A stretch of DNA of 64,000 nucleotides from positions 1 to 64,000 of the forward strand of contig NZ_CALSOW010000003.1 of assembly GCF_943788075.1 (NCBI RefSeq), in the 5' to 3' direction. The DNA comes from an uncultured Candidatus Pelagibacter sp. GTDB taxonomy: Bacteria; Pseudomonadota; Alphaproteobacteria; Pelagibacterales; Pelagibacteraceae. The notes below the pieces were generated by a model. It was given only the letters and a program-made list of their open reading frames with translations. It did not search any database and was not told where the DNA came from. A program made the translations under genes and the position numbers. Positions 17,615 to 27,570 of the stretch are shown one piece after another; the first letter of the stretch is position 1; the number at the start of each line of letters is the position of its first letter.

Positions 17615-18910
17615 TTAGTTATATTGAATGATAGATCCTTTTCTAATTACAAATAAATTTTCATTTGAAATAAACGGCTTAGAAACAAAGCTTTTAGCGA
17701 CTTTAATATTATAAATTGACTTTCCAGTCACTAAATCTACCACCAACATTTGACCATCACTGTTTGTTAAATATAAATTTCTATTCCCAATTACAAAACC
17801 AATCGGTTTAATATCTACTCGTTTTTTTTCTTTATAATTTTTATAGAGATCTGTTATTCGAATTATATTTCCATTATTTTTTTCTATTACATGTAAATAA
17901 CCTTCGTTTGATACAGTAAAAATTAAATTTCCAATTAAAATTGGAGTTACACTTGAGCTTACTTCATTAATCCAATTGGCAACTCCTGTTTTTATATCAA
18001 TTGAATAAAATTCATCTTTATTATTTGAAAAAATAATTGATTTTTTATCAGAAACTAATTTTGAATTTCTAAACTTATAAGATTCATTAATGATATTAGT
18101 GCTTTGGGTAGGAAGTTGCCATGTGATTAAACCATTTTCAATATCAACAGCAGTAATGTCACCAATAGAGCTACTAAAAATTACCAAATTATTAACAACT
18201 ATAAGAGAGTTTATGGTGTCTGAAATTGTAAAAGAGTTCTCTGTTTGAAAATTCCATAACTCAGAACCATCACTTACGTTAAAAGCTCTTAATGTATTTT
18301 TATAATCAACTGCAAATAACATGTTTTCAGTTATTTTAATCTCAGAATTAAATGGATACATATTATTCTTTGACCAATTTAATTCACCGTAATTAATATT
18401 TACTGAATAATATTTGGCAAGATTATCAGTGACTAATAAATTTTCTCCATCTAGTGCAAAAAATAACTTAGGATTTAATTTTTTTTCAGATTTTGAATAA
18501 ATATTTTTTTTCCAAATAACCTTACCATTTCCGTCGTATCTAATTATTGTTCCTTTGTTATCAAAAAAAATTAGTCCCTCATCTAAAAAAATAGGTTTGT
18601 AATTTAATTGATTGGTATCTTTAATTGTTGAAAATTTAAAAGTATTAATTTTTTCATTAAGTCCTTTATAATTTTGAGCGCCAGTATCATTTTGATTATC
18701 AGCAATATCATTGTTAAATATTATTTCTGATGTGTCTAACTTTAATTCAGGGTTAAATTCTGTAATTATTTTTTTTTCTTTAGAGAAAAGTTTTTTTATT
18801 TTTTTTTGATTTTCTATTTTTTCTTTCTTATTCCATAACCCTGGGCCCTCTTTTAAAGAACAGTTGGATAGAAAAAATAATGTTAAAATTAATAAAAATA
18901 GTCTAATCAC
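17615..18910 (-). CDS. bamB: Outer-membrane protein assembly factor BamB
   Basis: This 431-residue lipoprotein has signal LILTLFFLSNC (lipobox Cys17). A long Lys/Asn-rich linker is followed by PQQ-like beta-propeller repeats, e.g. YSVNINYGELNW, FNVSDGSELWNF, VDIENGLITWQ and IDIKTGVANW. BamB is the propeller lipoprotein of the BAM complex that inserts beta-barrels. The overlap with the YfgM-like gene upstream repeats the yfgM-bamB order known in enterobacteria. The linker makes it longer than the E. coli protein. Confidence 0.88.
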   Translation of the reverse strand: MIRLFLLILTLFFLSNCSLKEGPGLWNKKEKIENQKKIKKLFSKEKKIITEFNPELKLDTSEIIFNNDIADNQNDTGAQNYKGLNEKINTFKFSTIKDTNQLNYKPIFLDEGLIFFDNKGTIIRYDGNGKVIWKKNIYSKSEKKLNPKLFFALDGENLLVTDNLAKYYSVNINYGELNWSKNNMYPFNSEIKITENMLFAVDYKNTLRAFNVSDGSELWNFQTENSFTISDTINSLIVVNNLVIFSSSIGDITAVDIENGLITWQLPTQSTNIINESYKFRNSKLVSDKKSIIFSNNKDEFYSIDIKTGVANWINEVSSSVTPILIGNLIFTVSNEGYLHVIEKNNGNIIRITDLYKNYKEKKRVDIKPIGFVIGNRNLYLTNSDGQMLVVDLVTGKSIYNIKVAKSFVSKPFISNENLFVIRKGSIIQYN

Positions 18911-19547
18911 TCAAATCTCTTTTCAATCTTTTTTGTGCCTCAGCCTTTATACTTGAGTTAGCATCTTCTAAATTAGCAATTTGATTGAAAAATTCTTTAG
19001 ATTTTTGTTTTTGATCTTTAAAATAAAAATACTCAGCCATTAAATACAAAGCATGTGATTTCCATACACTTTTAGAATTAATCAATGGATTTAAAATATT
19101 TAATAAATCGTTTTCTTGAGCTTGATCTGAATTAAATAATGCTTTTTTATAGATAACTAAGTTTTTAATTTCTTTATCTAATGAGGTCTTTTCAATCAAA
19201 ATATCAAAATAATCATTAATTTCACTTTGATTGGAAACTAATTTGTTATCAATAATGAAATAGAGAGACAAAGGTGAATACGTAGAGTCTTGTTCTTTAA
19301 TAATTTCAACTAAATTTTTTACTGTTGTTCCTTTGGTGTTTTCCGAATGAGCTAAAGTAGTAGAATTGAATTTATTTGAGATTTCTTTTCTCTTATTGGT
19401 TTGATAGCTATCAAAACTATAAGCACCCACTATTACAATAATCAAAACAACTATTATTGAAATAATTTTATTTTTATTATTAACAAAAAAACTTCTTACT
19501 TTTTCATGTCTTGCATTGCTATTAATAATTGAGATCTCTTCGTCCAT
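18903..19547 (-). CDS. YfgM-like tetratricopeptide membrane protein
   Basis: The 214-residue protein has a short cytoplasmic N-terminus, one membrane helix (about residues 26-46, IISIIVVLIIVIVGAYSF) and a helical periplasmic part resembling TPR repeats (ALYLMAEYFYFKDQKQKSKE). It has the topology of YfgM, an ancillary factor of the Sec translocon. It lies immediately before bamB, overlapping by 8 bp, as in many proteobacteria. Sequence identity to characterised members is probably low, so the name rests on topology and context. Confidence 0.7.
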   Translation of the reverse strand: MDEEISIINSNARHEKVRSFFVNNKNKIISIIVVLIIVIVGAYSFDSYQTNKRKEISNKFNSTTLAHSENTKGTTVKNLVEIIKEQDSTYSPLSLYFIIDNKLVSNQSEINDYFDILIEKTSLDKEIKNLVIYKKALFNSDQAQENDLLNILNPLINSKSVWKSHALYLMAEYFYFKDQKQKSKEFFNQIANLEDANSSIKAEAQKRLKRDLSD

Positions 19548-19549
19548 AA

Positions 19550-22219
19550 CTAAATCATATTCCTTAAAACATATTGGAGTATGCCTCCATTTTTATAGTA
19601 TTCTAATTCATTTTTAGTATCAATTCTGCATAAAGTTTTAATTTTTTTAATATCGCCTGATGCATATTTAATCTCAATTGTTACTTCATCTGATGGATTA
19701 ATACCTTTTTCAACATCTAGAACACTTATTAGTTCTGAACCAATAAGATTTAAGTTTTTTCTATTTACATCGTTTGTAAATTGTAAAGGCAAAATTCCCA
19801 TCCCTATTAAATTGGATCTATGAATACGCTCAAAACTTTCAGCAATTACTGTTTTAACACCTAATAATTTTGTTCCTTTTGCAGCCCAGTCTCTTGAAGA
19901 ACCAGTTCCATATTCCTTACCACCTATGACAACTAAATCAGTTCCTCTTTTTTTATATTCTACCACTGCATCATAAACAGGCATTACTTTTTCTTCAGGG
20001 TAAATTTTAGTAAAACCACCCTCAGTTCCTGGTGCCATTTCATTTCTAATTCTAATATTTGCAAACGTTCCTCTCATCATTACTTCGTGATTTCCTCTTC
20101 TCGATCCATAAGAGTTATAATCTTTTGGAAGTATTTGATGTTCCATAAAATATTCTCCAGTTGGACTTTCTTTTTGAATATTTCCTGCTGGTGAAATATG
20201 ATCTGTAGTAACCATATCTCCTAAAATTAATAAAGGTCTTGCATCTTTAATTTCTTTAAACCCTTCAGGCTCATCTGGTAAATTATCAAAGAAAGGAGGT
20301 TTCTTTACATAAGTTGATCCCTCATCCCAACTATAAATACTACTCTCTTCTGTTTGAATTTTTTGCCACTGAGTGGGACCTTCAGAAACATTTGAATACC
20401 TTTGAATAAACATTTCAGCATTTAAAGATTGTTTTAAAGTGTCCTCAATTTCTTTATTAGATGGCCAAATATCTTTTAAGAAAACGTCATTGCCATCTTT
20501 ATCTTTACCCAGTGCCTCTTTATATAAGTCAACTTCCATATGACCTGCTATTGCATAAGCAACCACTAATGGTGGGGATGCTAGATAATTTGCTTTAATA
20601 TGTGGAGAAATTCTTCCTTCAAAGTTTCTATTCCCAGATAAAACAGAAACAGCATAAATATTTTCTTGTTGAATTGCGTTAACAATATTTTCAGGCAATG
20701 GACCAGAGTTACCAATGCAAGTAGTGCAACCATAGCCTACTAAATTAAAGCCTAATTTATCTAAATAAGTATTTAATCCTGCTTTTGCTAAGTAGTCAGT
20801 AACTACTTTTGATCCAGGTGCTAAAGAAGTTTTAACCCATGGTTTAACTTCTAATCCTAATTCAACCGCTTTTTTAGCAAGTAGTCCAGCTCCAATTAAG
20901 ACATTTGGATTTGATGTATTAGTGCAAGAAGTAATTGCTGCAATTAAAATTGAACCATCTTTAATTTCATAATCCGTATCAGATACTTTTGAAACAGAGT
21001 GATCTTTTTTATTGGTCGCATCTTCTAAAACTTTTTTAAATGATGTTGGCGCATCGGTTAACAATACTTTATCTTGTGGTCTTTTAGGTCCAGAAATTGT
21101 TGGAACTACTGTCGACATATCTAGTGAGATAGTATCTGTAAAAACTATTTCATTACTTGCCCACAAACCTTGTTCTTTTGCATAATGCTCAACCACATCA
21201 ACCGTATGCTGATCTCTTCCCGAAAATTTTAAGTATTTTAATGTTTCATCATCAATTGGAAAAAATCCGCATGTTGCACCATATTCAGGAGCCATGTTTG
21301 CAATCGTTGCCCTATCAGCAAGAGTTAAGTTTTTTAAACCTTCGCCATAAAATTCAACAAATTTTCCAACCACCCCTTTATCTCTTAACATTTTAACAAC
21401 AGTTAAAACCAAATCTGTTGCAGTGGTTCCTTCAGGCATTTTATTTGTAACTTCAAACCCTATTACTTCAGGTATTAACATAGAAATTGGTTGCCCTAGC
21501 ATTCCTGCTTCAGCTTCAATTCCACCAACACCCCAGCCTAGTACTGATAAACCATTTACCATTGTAGTATGACTGTCAGTTCCAACTAAAGTGTCAGGAA
21601 ATATATATTTACTTCCTTCAAATTCTTCTGACCAAACCACTTTGGATAAATATTCTAAGTTTACTTGATGGCAAATTCCTGTTCCTGGTGGGACTATTCT
21701 AAAATTATTAAATGCTTGTTGTCCCCATTTTAAAAAAGAATATCTTTCTCCATTTCTTTCAAATTCTATATCAACATTTTTTTCAAATGAGTCTGATTTA
21801 GCAGACTGATCCACTTGAACAGAATGATCAATTACAAGATCAACAGCTGACAATGGATTAATAGTGTTTGGATCTTTATTTTTATCTTTTACGGCTTCTC
21901 TCATTGCAGCTAAATCTGCAACTGCTGGAATACCTGTATAATCTTGAAGTAACACTCTTGCAGGTCTGTAAGCAATTTCTGTATTTGATTTTTTTGATTT
22001 TAACCATTCTTTAATGGAGTCTATTTGATTTTTATTTACTGATAGATCATCTTCATATCTTAATAAATTCTCAAGAAGAACTTTTAAAGATTTTGGTAAT
22101 TTCGAAGTTCCTTCAAGACCATTTTCTTCAGCTTTTTTTAGTGAATAAAATTTGTAATTTTTTCCATCGATGGCAATTTCTGATAGGGACTTATAAGAAT
22201 TTTTTTTTCCTGGTGTCAT
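19550..22219 (-). CDS. acnA: Aconitate hydratase A
   Basis: The 889-residue enzyme matches the AcnA/IRP type in length. Fe-S cluster ligands appear in AAITSCTNTSNP and GYGCTTCIGNSGPLPE. The C-terminal swivelling domain has GGKEYGTGSSRDWAAKG and FERIHRSNLIGMG. It isomerises citrate to isocitrate in the TCA cycle. The start at MTPGKKNSYKSLSEI is 1 bp after the LysE gene stop; no leader structure stands out. Confidence 0.97.
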   Translation of the reverse strand: MTPGKKNSYKSLSEIAIDGKNYKFYSLKKAEENGLEGTSKLPKSLKVLLENLLRYEDDLSVNKNQIDSIKEWLKSKKSNTEIAYRPARVLLQDYTGIPAVADLAAMREAVKDKNKDPNTINPLSAVDLVIDHSVQVDQSAKSDSFEKNVDIEFERNGERYSFLKWGQQAFNNFRIVPPGTGICHQVNLEYLSKVVWSEEFEGSKYIFPDTLVGTDSHTTMVNGLSVLGWGVGGIEAEAGMLGQPISMLIPEVIGFEVTNKMPEGTTATDLVLTVVKMLRDKGVVGKFVEFYGEGLKNLTLADRATIANMAPEYGATCGFFPIDDETLKYLKFSGRDQHTVDVVEHYAKEQGLWASNEIVFTDTISLDMSTVVPTISGPKRPQDKVLLTDAPTSFKKVLEDATNKKDHSVSKVSDTDYEIKDGSILIAAITSCTNTSNPNVLIGAGLLAKKAVELGLEVKPWVKTSLAPGSKVVTDYLAKAGLNTYLDKLGFNLVGYGCTTCIGNSGPLPENIVNAIQQENIYAVSVLSGNRNFEGRISPHIKANYLASPPLVVAYAIAGHMEVDLYKEALGKDKDGNDVFLKDIWPSNKEIEDTLKQSLNAEMFIQRYSNVSEGPTQWQKIQTEESSIYSWDEGSTYVKKPPFFDNLPDEPEGFKEIKDARPLLILGDMVTTDHISPAGNIQKESPTGEYFMEHQILPKDYNSYGSRRGNHEVMMRGTFANIRIRNEMAPGTEGGFTKIYPEEKVMPVYDAVVEYKKRGTDLVVIGGKEYGTGSSRDWAAKGTKLLGVKTVIAESFERIHRSNLIGMGILPLQFTNDVNRKNLNLIGSELISVLDVEKGINPSDEVTIEIKYASGDIKKIKTLCRIDTKNELEYYKNGGILQYVLRNMI

Positions 22220-22220
22220 A

Positions 22221-22814
22221 TTATAAATAAAAAGTAATAATGCTTAATAAAAGAAGCAGTGACATAGCATAATTAAAATAATTAATAAATTTCTGATTTG
22301 TCGCGAATTTCCTTAGGAATTTACCTAAAAACGTCCAAAGAGTGATGCTAGTGACCGAAACTAGTAAAGCTAAAATAATAATTTGAGTCGTGTGATTTAC
22401 AAAATTTTCATCTGGATTTATGTATGTGGAGACAACAATTATTGAAGCAATTACAGCTTTGGGATTTAAGAATTGAAAAATAAATGTCTCTATAAACTTT
22501 ACGGGATTTTTATTTTTACTTTCTTGATTTTCTGATCCAGAAAATGAAATTTTATATGCTAAATAAATTAAAAAAATTGTTCCTAAATATTTTAATATTA
22601 GTTGAATTAATGGGTAAAGTTTAAAGACATTAACCAGTCCTAAAGCTATACAAAGTAAAAGAAAGGGGAAACCAAAGCTAACTCCCATTATATGGGGTAG
22701 CGTTCTTTTTATACCAAAATTAAAACCAGAGTAAAATGCAACAAAATTATTTGGTCCTGGAGTGAATGCAGCCACAATTCCAAACAATGTTATAGATAAA
22801 ATTTCAGGATGCAT
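22221..22814 (-). CDS. LysE/RhtB family amino-acid exporter
   Basis: The 197-residue membrane protein has the family hallmark AFTPGPNNFVAFYSGFNFG near the N-terminus and about six hydrophobic segments. Members export amino acids or related metabolites; the substrate cannot be read from the sequence. It lies between csaA and acnA with 1-3 bp gaps, so transcription is shared. Confidence 0.88.
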   Translation of the reverse strand: MHPEILSITLFGIVAAFTPGPNNFVAFYSGFNFGIKRTLPHIMGVSFGFPFLLLCIALGLVNVFKLYPLIQLILKYLGTIFLIYLAYKISFSGSENQESKNKNPVKFIETFIFQFLNPKAVIASIIVVSTYINPDENFVNHTTQIIILALLVSVTSITLWTFLGKFLRKFATNQKFINYFNYAMSLLLLLSIITFYL

Positions 22815-22817
22815 TTA

Positions 22818-23159
22818 TTAAGCTATTGGTAGGCCGTTCTCAGATTTTTGTGATGGATGAACTAAAATTACTTTTCCTTCTTTATCTATTGATCCTAAAA
22901 TAAGCACTTGAGATACCACACCTGCAATATTTTTTTCAGCAAAATTACATACTCCGATAACTTGTTTTCCCTTAAGATTTTCCTCATTATAGTAATGTGT
23001 AATTTGGGCTGATGATTGTTTAATTCCTATTTCTTCCCCAAAATCAACTTCAACAACTAATGATGGTTTTCTTGCTTTTTCATTTTTTCTAACTGAAATG
23101 ACTGTACCAACACGAATATCTACTTTATCAAAGTCATCAAAGGTAATTTGTTCTTTCAT
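22818..23159 (-). CDS. csaA: CsaA-type tRNA-binding protein
   Basis: The 113-residue protein is a single OB-fold tRNA-binding domain (DFDKVDIRVGTVISV, GIKQSSAQITHYY, GKQVIGVCNFAEKNIAG). CsaA is described as an export-related chaperone or tRNA-binding protein acting as a dimer. It is divergent from the argE-like gene, with only 27 bp between starts. Confidence 0.92.
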   Translation of the reverse strand: MKEQITFDDFDKVDIRVGTVISVRKNEKARKPSLVVEVDFGEEIGIKQSSAQITHYYNEENLKGKQVIGVCNFAEKNIAGVVSQVLILGSIDKEGKVILVHPSQKSENGLPIA

Positions 23160-23186
23160 ACAATTAATATATAGTAGAACTTAAAT

Positions 23187-24376
23187 ATGAGTACAGTAAA
23201 TAATTCAGAACAATTATTTGATAATTCAGTTAAAATTTTAACAGACCTAATAGGGTTTAAAACTATTTCAGGAGAAGATAATAGCTCCTTAATTGATTAT
23301 TGTGATGATATCTTAAAAAAACTTGGGGCCACTTCATTTAGAACATACGATGATGAAAAAAAAAGAGTAAATCTATTTGCAACATTAAAAGCTAAAAGTT
23401 CTCAAACAAAAAAACCAATAATTCTATCAGGTCACACAGATGTTGTTCCTGTTTCAAAAGGATGGAGTTCAGATCCTTTCACAGCAACAATTAGAGAGGA
23501 TAAATTATATGGCAGAGGTTCTTGTGACATGAAAGGATTTATTGCTTGCGCTTTAGCTTACGCACCTACTTTTTCAAAATCAAATTTAGACAGAGATATT
23601 CATTTTTCTTTTACTTTTGATGAAGAAACTGCATGTCAAGGAGCTCCAATATTAATAGAGGAATTAAAAAAGAGAGATATTAAAGATGGAATTTGTATTA
23701 TTGGTGAACCAACTAATATGAAAATCATTGATGCTCATAAAGGATGTTATGAATACACAACATACTTTAAAGGTTTAGCGGGACATAGTTCAGCACCACA
23801 TAAAGGTGTCAGTGCTGTTGAATATGCATCAAGATACGTAAATAAGTTAATTGAATTAAGAGAAAAACTTAGAGAAAGAGCACCAAAAGACTCTATTTTT
23901 GATCCACCCCATTCAACGCTTTCAATTGGAGGTGTCTTTGGAGGTATCGCTCATAATGTGATAGCAGATAAGTGTCATGTTAATTGGGAGACAAGACCAG
24001 TGGTTAAAGAAGATGGGTATTCTTAAATCAGGAAATTGATAAGTATGCAAATGAAGTGTTGTTACCTGAGATGAAAAAAATTTTTCCAAACGCTTCAATT
24101 GAAAAAGATATTATTGGAGAGATTGTTGGATTTGATAGAGAAGATAAATCTGATGCTTGTGAGTTAATCTCAAGTTTAACAGGAGATAATTCTAGACAAG
24201 TAGTTTCATTTGGAACTGAAGCAGGTCTATTTCAGGAAATAGGTATTAGTACAGTCGTGTGTGGTCCTGGTTCAATTGAACAAGCTCATAAAATTGATGA
24301 GTTTATAGTTTTAAATGAACTTAAAAAATGTTTAAATCTTTTGGATGGAATAAATAAACAATCTATTCCTAATTAA
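23187..24376 (+). CDS. argE: Acetylornithine deacetylase (ArgE/M20 family), frameshifted
   Basis: The first frame (23187-24026) gives GHTDVVPVSKGW, GRGSCDMKGF, FDEETACQG and GEPTNM, the di-zinc M20 blocks, and a dimerisation domain. It stops with KEDGYS at 24026. The next frame continues FLNQEIDKYANEVLLPEMKK to 24376, including FGTEAGLFQ and GPGSIEQAHK. A single missing T near 24020 (GGTATTC for GGTATTTC) explains the break; repaired, the protein has a normal length of ~396 residues. It would remove acetyl groups from N-acetylornithine or a related acyl-amino acid. The 3' end overlaps the convergent aldehyde dehydrogenase gene by 4 bp. Confidence 0.85.
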
Positions 24377-25809
24377 TCGTTCCAGCCACTTACCGCTTTA
24401 ACCTCAAGATACTCTTCAAGCCCTAACTTACCAGCTTCACGACCAATCCCAGAATGCTTATAGCCACCAAATGGTGCATCAGGTGCTAGACCTGCACCAT
24501 TGATATCAACCATTCCAGATCTTAGTTTTCTAGCAACACGATTTGCTTTTTCTTGATCTTGGGTTTGAATAAAATTTAAAAGACCATAAGGAGTATCATT
24601 TGCAATTGCGATTGCTTCTTCTTCTGTCTCAAACGGTATAATCGATAATACTGGTCCAAAAATTTCAGTTCTAGCAATCTGCATTTGATTATTTACATCA
24701 GCAAAAGCTGTTGGTTTAACAAAATATCCTTTATCTAATCCATCAGGTTTTCCAGTTCCACCTGCAACTAATTTTGCACCTTCATCAATACCAACTTGAA
24801 TTAATGATTGAATTTTATCAAATTGAGTTTTTGAAACTACAGGCCCTATATGGTCACCCTCTTTTGCCGCAACATCAACTTTCATTGAATTTGCAAAATT
24901 TTTAACTCTTTCAACTGCTTCATCATACATTGATTTTTCAACTAACATTCTAGTAGGTGCATTACATGATTGACCTGTATTTCTAAAACATCTTAATGCT
25001 CCTCTTTCAACAGCCTCAGCATCAGCATCTTTAAAAATAATGTTTGCTCCTTTTCCCCCAAGTTCTAAACTTACTCTTTTAAAATCTTTAGCTGCATTTT
25101 GTGAAATTAAAGCTCCAGCTCTAGTTGATCCTGTAAATGAGATCATATTTACATCAGGGTGACTTGTTAAAGCATTTCCAGTCACTGCTCCGTCTCCATT
25201 AACTAAATTAAAAACACCTTTTGGTAATTTTATTTCATCAATCATTTCAGCTAAAATCATTGAAGATAAAGGAGCTATCTCAGATGGTTTAAGTACCATT
25301 GTACATCCTGCTGCAATCGCTGGAATCACTTTTAGACAAGTTTGATTCATTGGCCAGTTCCATGGAGTTATTAATGCACAAACTCCTTTTGGCTCATGTA
25401 AAATATTATTATTAAGCGCATGCTCACCTAATTTTGCTTCAAATGTATATTCTTTTAAAACTTTTATATAAGATTTTATATGACTTGCTCCAGTTCCAGC
25501 TTGTAATTGAGTTGAAAAATCAATTGGTGCTCCCATTTCAAGAGTTATTGCTTTGGCCATTTCAGCCCATCTTTTTTTATAAACAACGTACAAAGCTTCT
25601 AAATATTCTAATCTTTCTTCTTTTGATGAAAATGCCCAAGTCTCAAAGGCTTTTGTTGCTGCATTTACTGCATCATTAACATCTTCAACTCCCCCCAAAG
25701 ATATTACTGCACACTCTTCTTCGGTTGAAGGATCTATTACTTTTAAGTCATTAGGTTTTTTTGGAGAAACCCATTCACCATTTATATAAAATTTTTTCTT
25801 ATCTAACAT
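24373..25809 (-). CDS. Aldehyde dehydrogenase family protein
   Basis: This 478-residue NAD(P)-dependent aldehyde dehydrogenase has a cofactor motif (FTGSTRAGALI), general base Glu in SLELGGKGANI and nucleophile Cys in NTGQSCNAPTR. TEIFGPVLSIIPF and the C-terminal GIGREAGKLGLEEYL are typical. Its partner upstream is an agmatinase-family gene 20 bp away, so oxidation of an aminoaldehyde from polyamine breakdown is possible, but the substrate is an inference. Confidence 0.93.
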   Translation of the reverse strand: MLDKKKFYINGEWVSPKKPNDLKVIDPSTEEECAVISLGGVEDVNDAVNAATKAFETWAFSSKEERLEYLEALYVVYKKRWAEMAKAITLEMGAPIDFSTQLQAGTGASHIKSYIKVLKEYTFEAKLGEHALNNNILHEPKGVCALITPWNWPMNQTCLKVIPAIAAGCTMVLKPSEIAPLSSMILAEMIDEIKLPKGVFNLVNGDGAVTGNALTSHPDVNMISFTGSTRAGALISQNAAKDFKRVSLELGGKGANIIFKDADAEAVERGALRCFRNTGQSCNAPTRMLVEKSMYDEAVERVKNFANSMKVDVAAKEGDHIGPVVSKTQFDKIQSLIQVGIDEGAKLVAGGTGKPDGLDKGYFVKPTAFADVNNQMQIARTEIFGPVLSIIPFETEEEAIAIANDTPYGLLNFIQTQDQEKANRVARKLRSGMVDINGAGLAPDAPFGGYKHSGIGREAGKLGLEEYLEVKAVSGWND

Positions 25810-25829
25810 TTTGAGAAACTATCCTTTCT

Positions 25830-26789
25830 TTATGATTTTGCAAATAGATTTGTTAATTCGTAAACAATTGTTGCAGCTGCAAGTGAGGTTACTTCAGCAT
25901 GATCATATGCGGGTGAAACTTCAACTACATCTGCTGATACTAAGTTTAATCCAGATAACCCTCTTAAAACATTTACCATTTCTCTTGTAGTCATACCTGC
26001 AATCTCTGGTGTGCCTGTGCCTGGTGCAAAAGCTGGATCCAATACATCAATATCGATAGATAAATATAAAGGATTATCACCTACTCTTTTTTTAATTCTT
26101 TCTGCAATTTTATCTGTTCCCTCTGTTTGAAATTCATCACAGTGAATTATTTTAAATCCAAAACTTTCATCATTTTTAATGTCATCTCTACTATAAAGTG
26201 GACCTCTAATACCAACATGCATTGATGCGTCATCTAAAAACAAACCTTCTTCTCTAGCTCTTCTAAATGGAGTTCCATGTGTATAGGGTGCGCCAAAATA
26301 AGTATCCCACGTATCTAAATGAGCATCGAAATGAACTAATGCAACTGGTCCATTACATTTTTTATTAATCGCTCTAAGAAGTGGTACTGCTATTGTATGA
26401 TCACCACCTAAACTAATTATGCCCCCTACTTTATTTAATAAATCTGTCGCTCCCACTTCAATTTGTTTTATGGCTTCATCAATACTAAAAGGATTGCAAG
26501 TAATGTCCCCAGCATCTGCTACTTGTTGAACTTTAAAAGGTTCGACATCATAACTTGGATGATAATTGGTTCTCAAATGTCTTGAGGCTTGTCGAATACT
26601 TTGTGGGCCAAATCTTGCACCAGGTCTATAACTTGTGCCAGCATCAAATGGTACTCCTACAATTGCAACATCACAACTTTCAACATCTCTTAATTCTGGC
26701 AACCTTGCAAATGTTGATGGACCTGCAAATCTTGGAACTTTTGTTCCACTGACTGGTTGAACTGGATTTTTATTACGTTCTTTTTTCAT
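25830..26789 (-). CDS. speB: Agmatinase-family ureohydrolase
   Basis: The 319-residue protein carries all manganese-ligand motifs of the arginase/agmatinase fold: GGDHTIAVPLL, VHFDAHLDTWD and SIDIDVLDPAFAPGTGTPE. Agmatinase gives putrescine plus urea. Close relatives use guanidinobutyrate or other guanidino acids, so SpeB is the best but not the only reading. A polyamine-type importer is encoded about 4 kb away, which supports a polyamine or guanidino role. Confidence 0.85.
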   Translation of the reverse strand: MKKERNKNPVQPVSGTKVPRFAGPSTFARLPELRDVESCDVAIVGVPFDAGTSYRPGARFGPQSIRQASRHLRTNYHPSYDVEPFKVQQVADAGDITCNPFSIDEAIKQIEVGATDLLNKVGGIISLGGDHTIAVPLLRAINKKCNGPVALVHFDAHLDTWDTYFGAPYTHGTPFRRAREEGLFLDDASMHVGIRGPLYSRDDIKNDESFGFKIIHCDEFQTEGTDKIAERIKKRVGDNPLYLSIDIDVLDPAFAPGTGTPEIAGMTTREMVNVLRGLSGLNLVSADVVEVSPAYDHAEVTSLAAATIVYELTNLFAKS

Positions 26790-26839
26790 TTATAAACAAA
26801 ATGTACCACATTCTTTTTAAATCGAATATCATCTAAATT

Positions 26840-27568
26840 ATGTATATGAGGATTTTTAAGCTAGTTTTAATATCATTTTTTTTAATAACCTCAGCAAACT
26901 CTAATTCTATTTATAATCTAATTAAAATACCCAATTTAGAAATCTATGAATTAAAAACACCCAATAAACTTAAATATTTCTATGCAACGAAACCTTTTAG
27001 ACTAGGAGTTCAAAAGAATATTGCCTGCAGTAACTCAGATAAGAAGACGTATGATAAAAAATACCAAATAATATCTAAAAATTTAAATCGATATTCAAAA
27101 GAGTTTTTGAAAAAGATTAATCTTAAATATATTGTTATGTGTGAAAACTTATCTATTTCAGGAATAAATACAGCAGGAATTCCAGATCATGTGATGAAAA
27201 CACTAATTGTAGATCTAAAATTTAATGAAAAATATTTTGAAAGAGTAATTCATCACGAACTATTTCATATAATTAATGATGGTTTTAAAGAATTATTTAA
27301 TGAGGATGATTGGAAAACATTTAATAACCCAAATTTCAAATATGCAGAATGTTCTACTTGTTCAAAGAAGTTGGGTCTTGAGACATATAAAAAAACTGAT
27401 GGTTTTTTTACCGAATATTCAATGACAATCCCATCGGAAGATATGGCAGAAGTATATTCGCATTTAATAATGGGTAATTATAAAAATTCAGATGATAAAA
27501 TTTTGAATCAAAAAATTAAATTTATAAAAGATAGATTAAATGAAATTGATAATACTTTTTTATTTTAG
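26840..27568 (+). CDS. Secreted putative zinc metallopeptidase (HELFH motif)
   Basis: The 242-residue protein has an N-terminal signal peptide (IFKLVLISFFLITSANS). The zincin-type motif VIHHELFHIINDG lies near residue 138, and a downstream SEDMAEVYSHLI could provide the third (Glu) ligand as in gluzincins. A Cys pair (CSTCSKK) lies between. I do not recognise the exact family. It is 2 bp from a cyclophilin gene and probably acts in the periplasm. Activity is inferred from the motif only. ATGs at 26840 and 26846 are both possible starts. Confidence 0.65.
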   Translation: MYMRIFKLVLISFFLITSANSNSIYNLIKIPNLEIYELKTPNKLKYFYATKPFRLGVQKNIACSNSDKKTYDKKYQIISKNLNRYSKEFLKKINLKYIVMCENLSISGINTAGIPDHVMKTLIVDLKFNEKYFERVIHHELFHIINDGFKELFNEDDWKTFNNPNFKYAECSTCSKKLGLETYKKTDGFFTEYSMTIPSEDMAEVYSHLIMGNYKNSDDKILNQKIKFIKDRLNEIDNTFLF

Positions 27569-27570
27569 AT

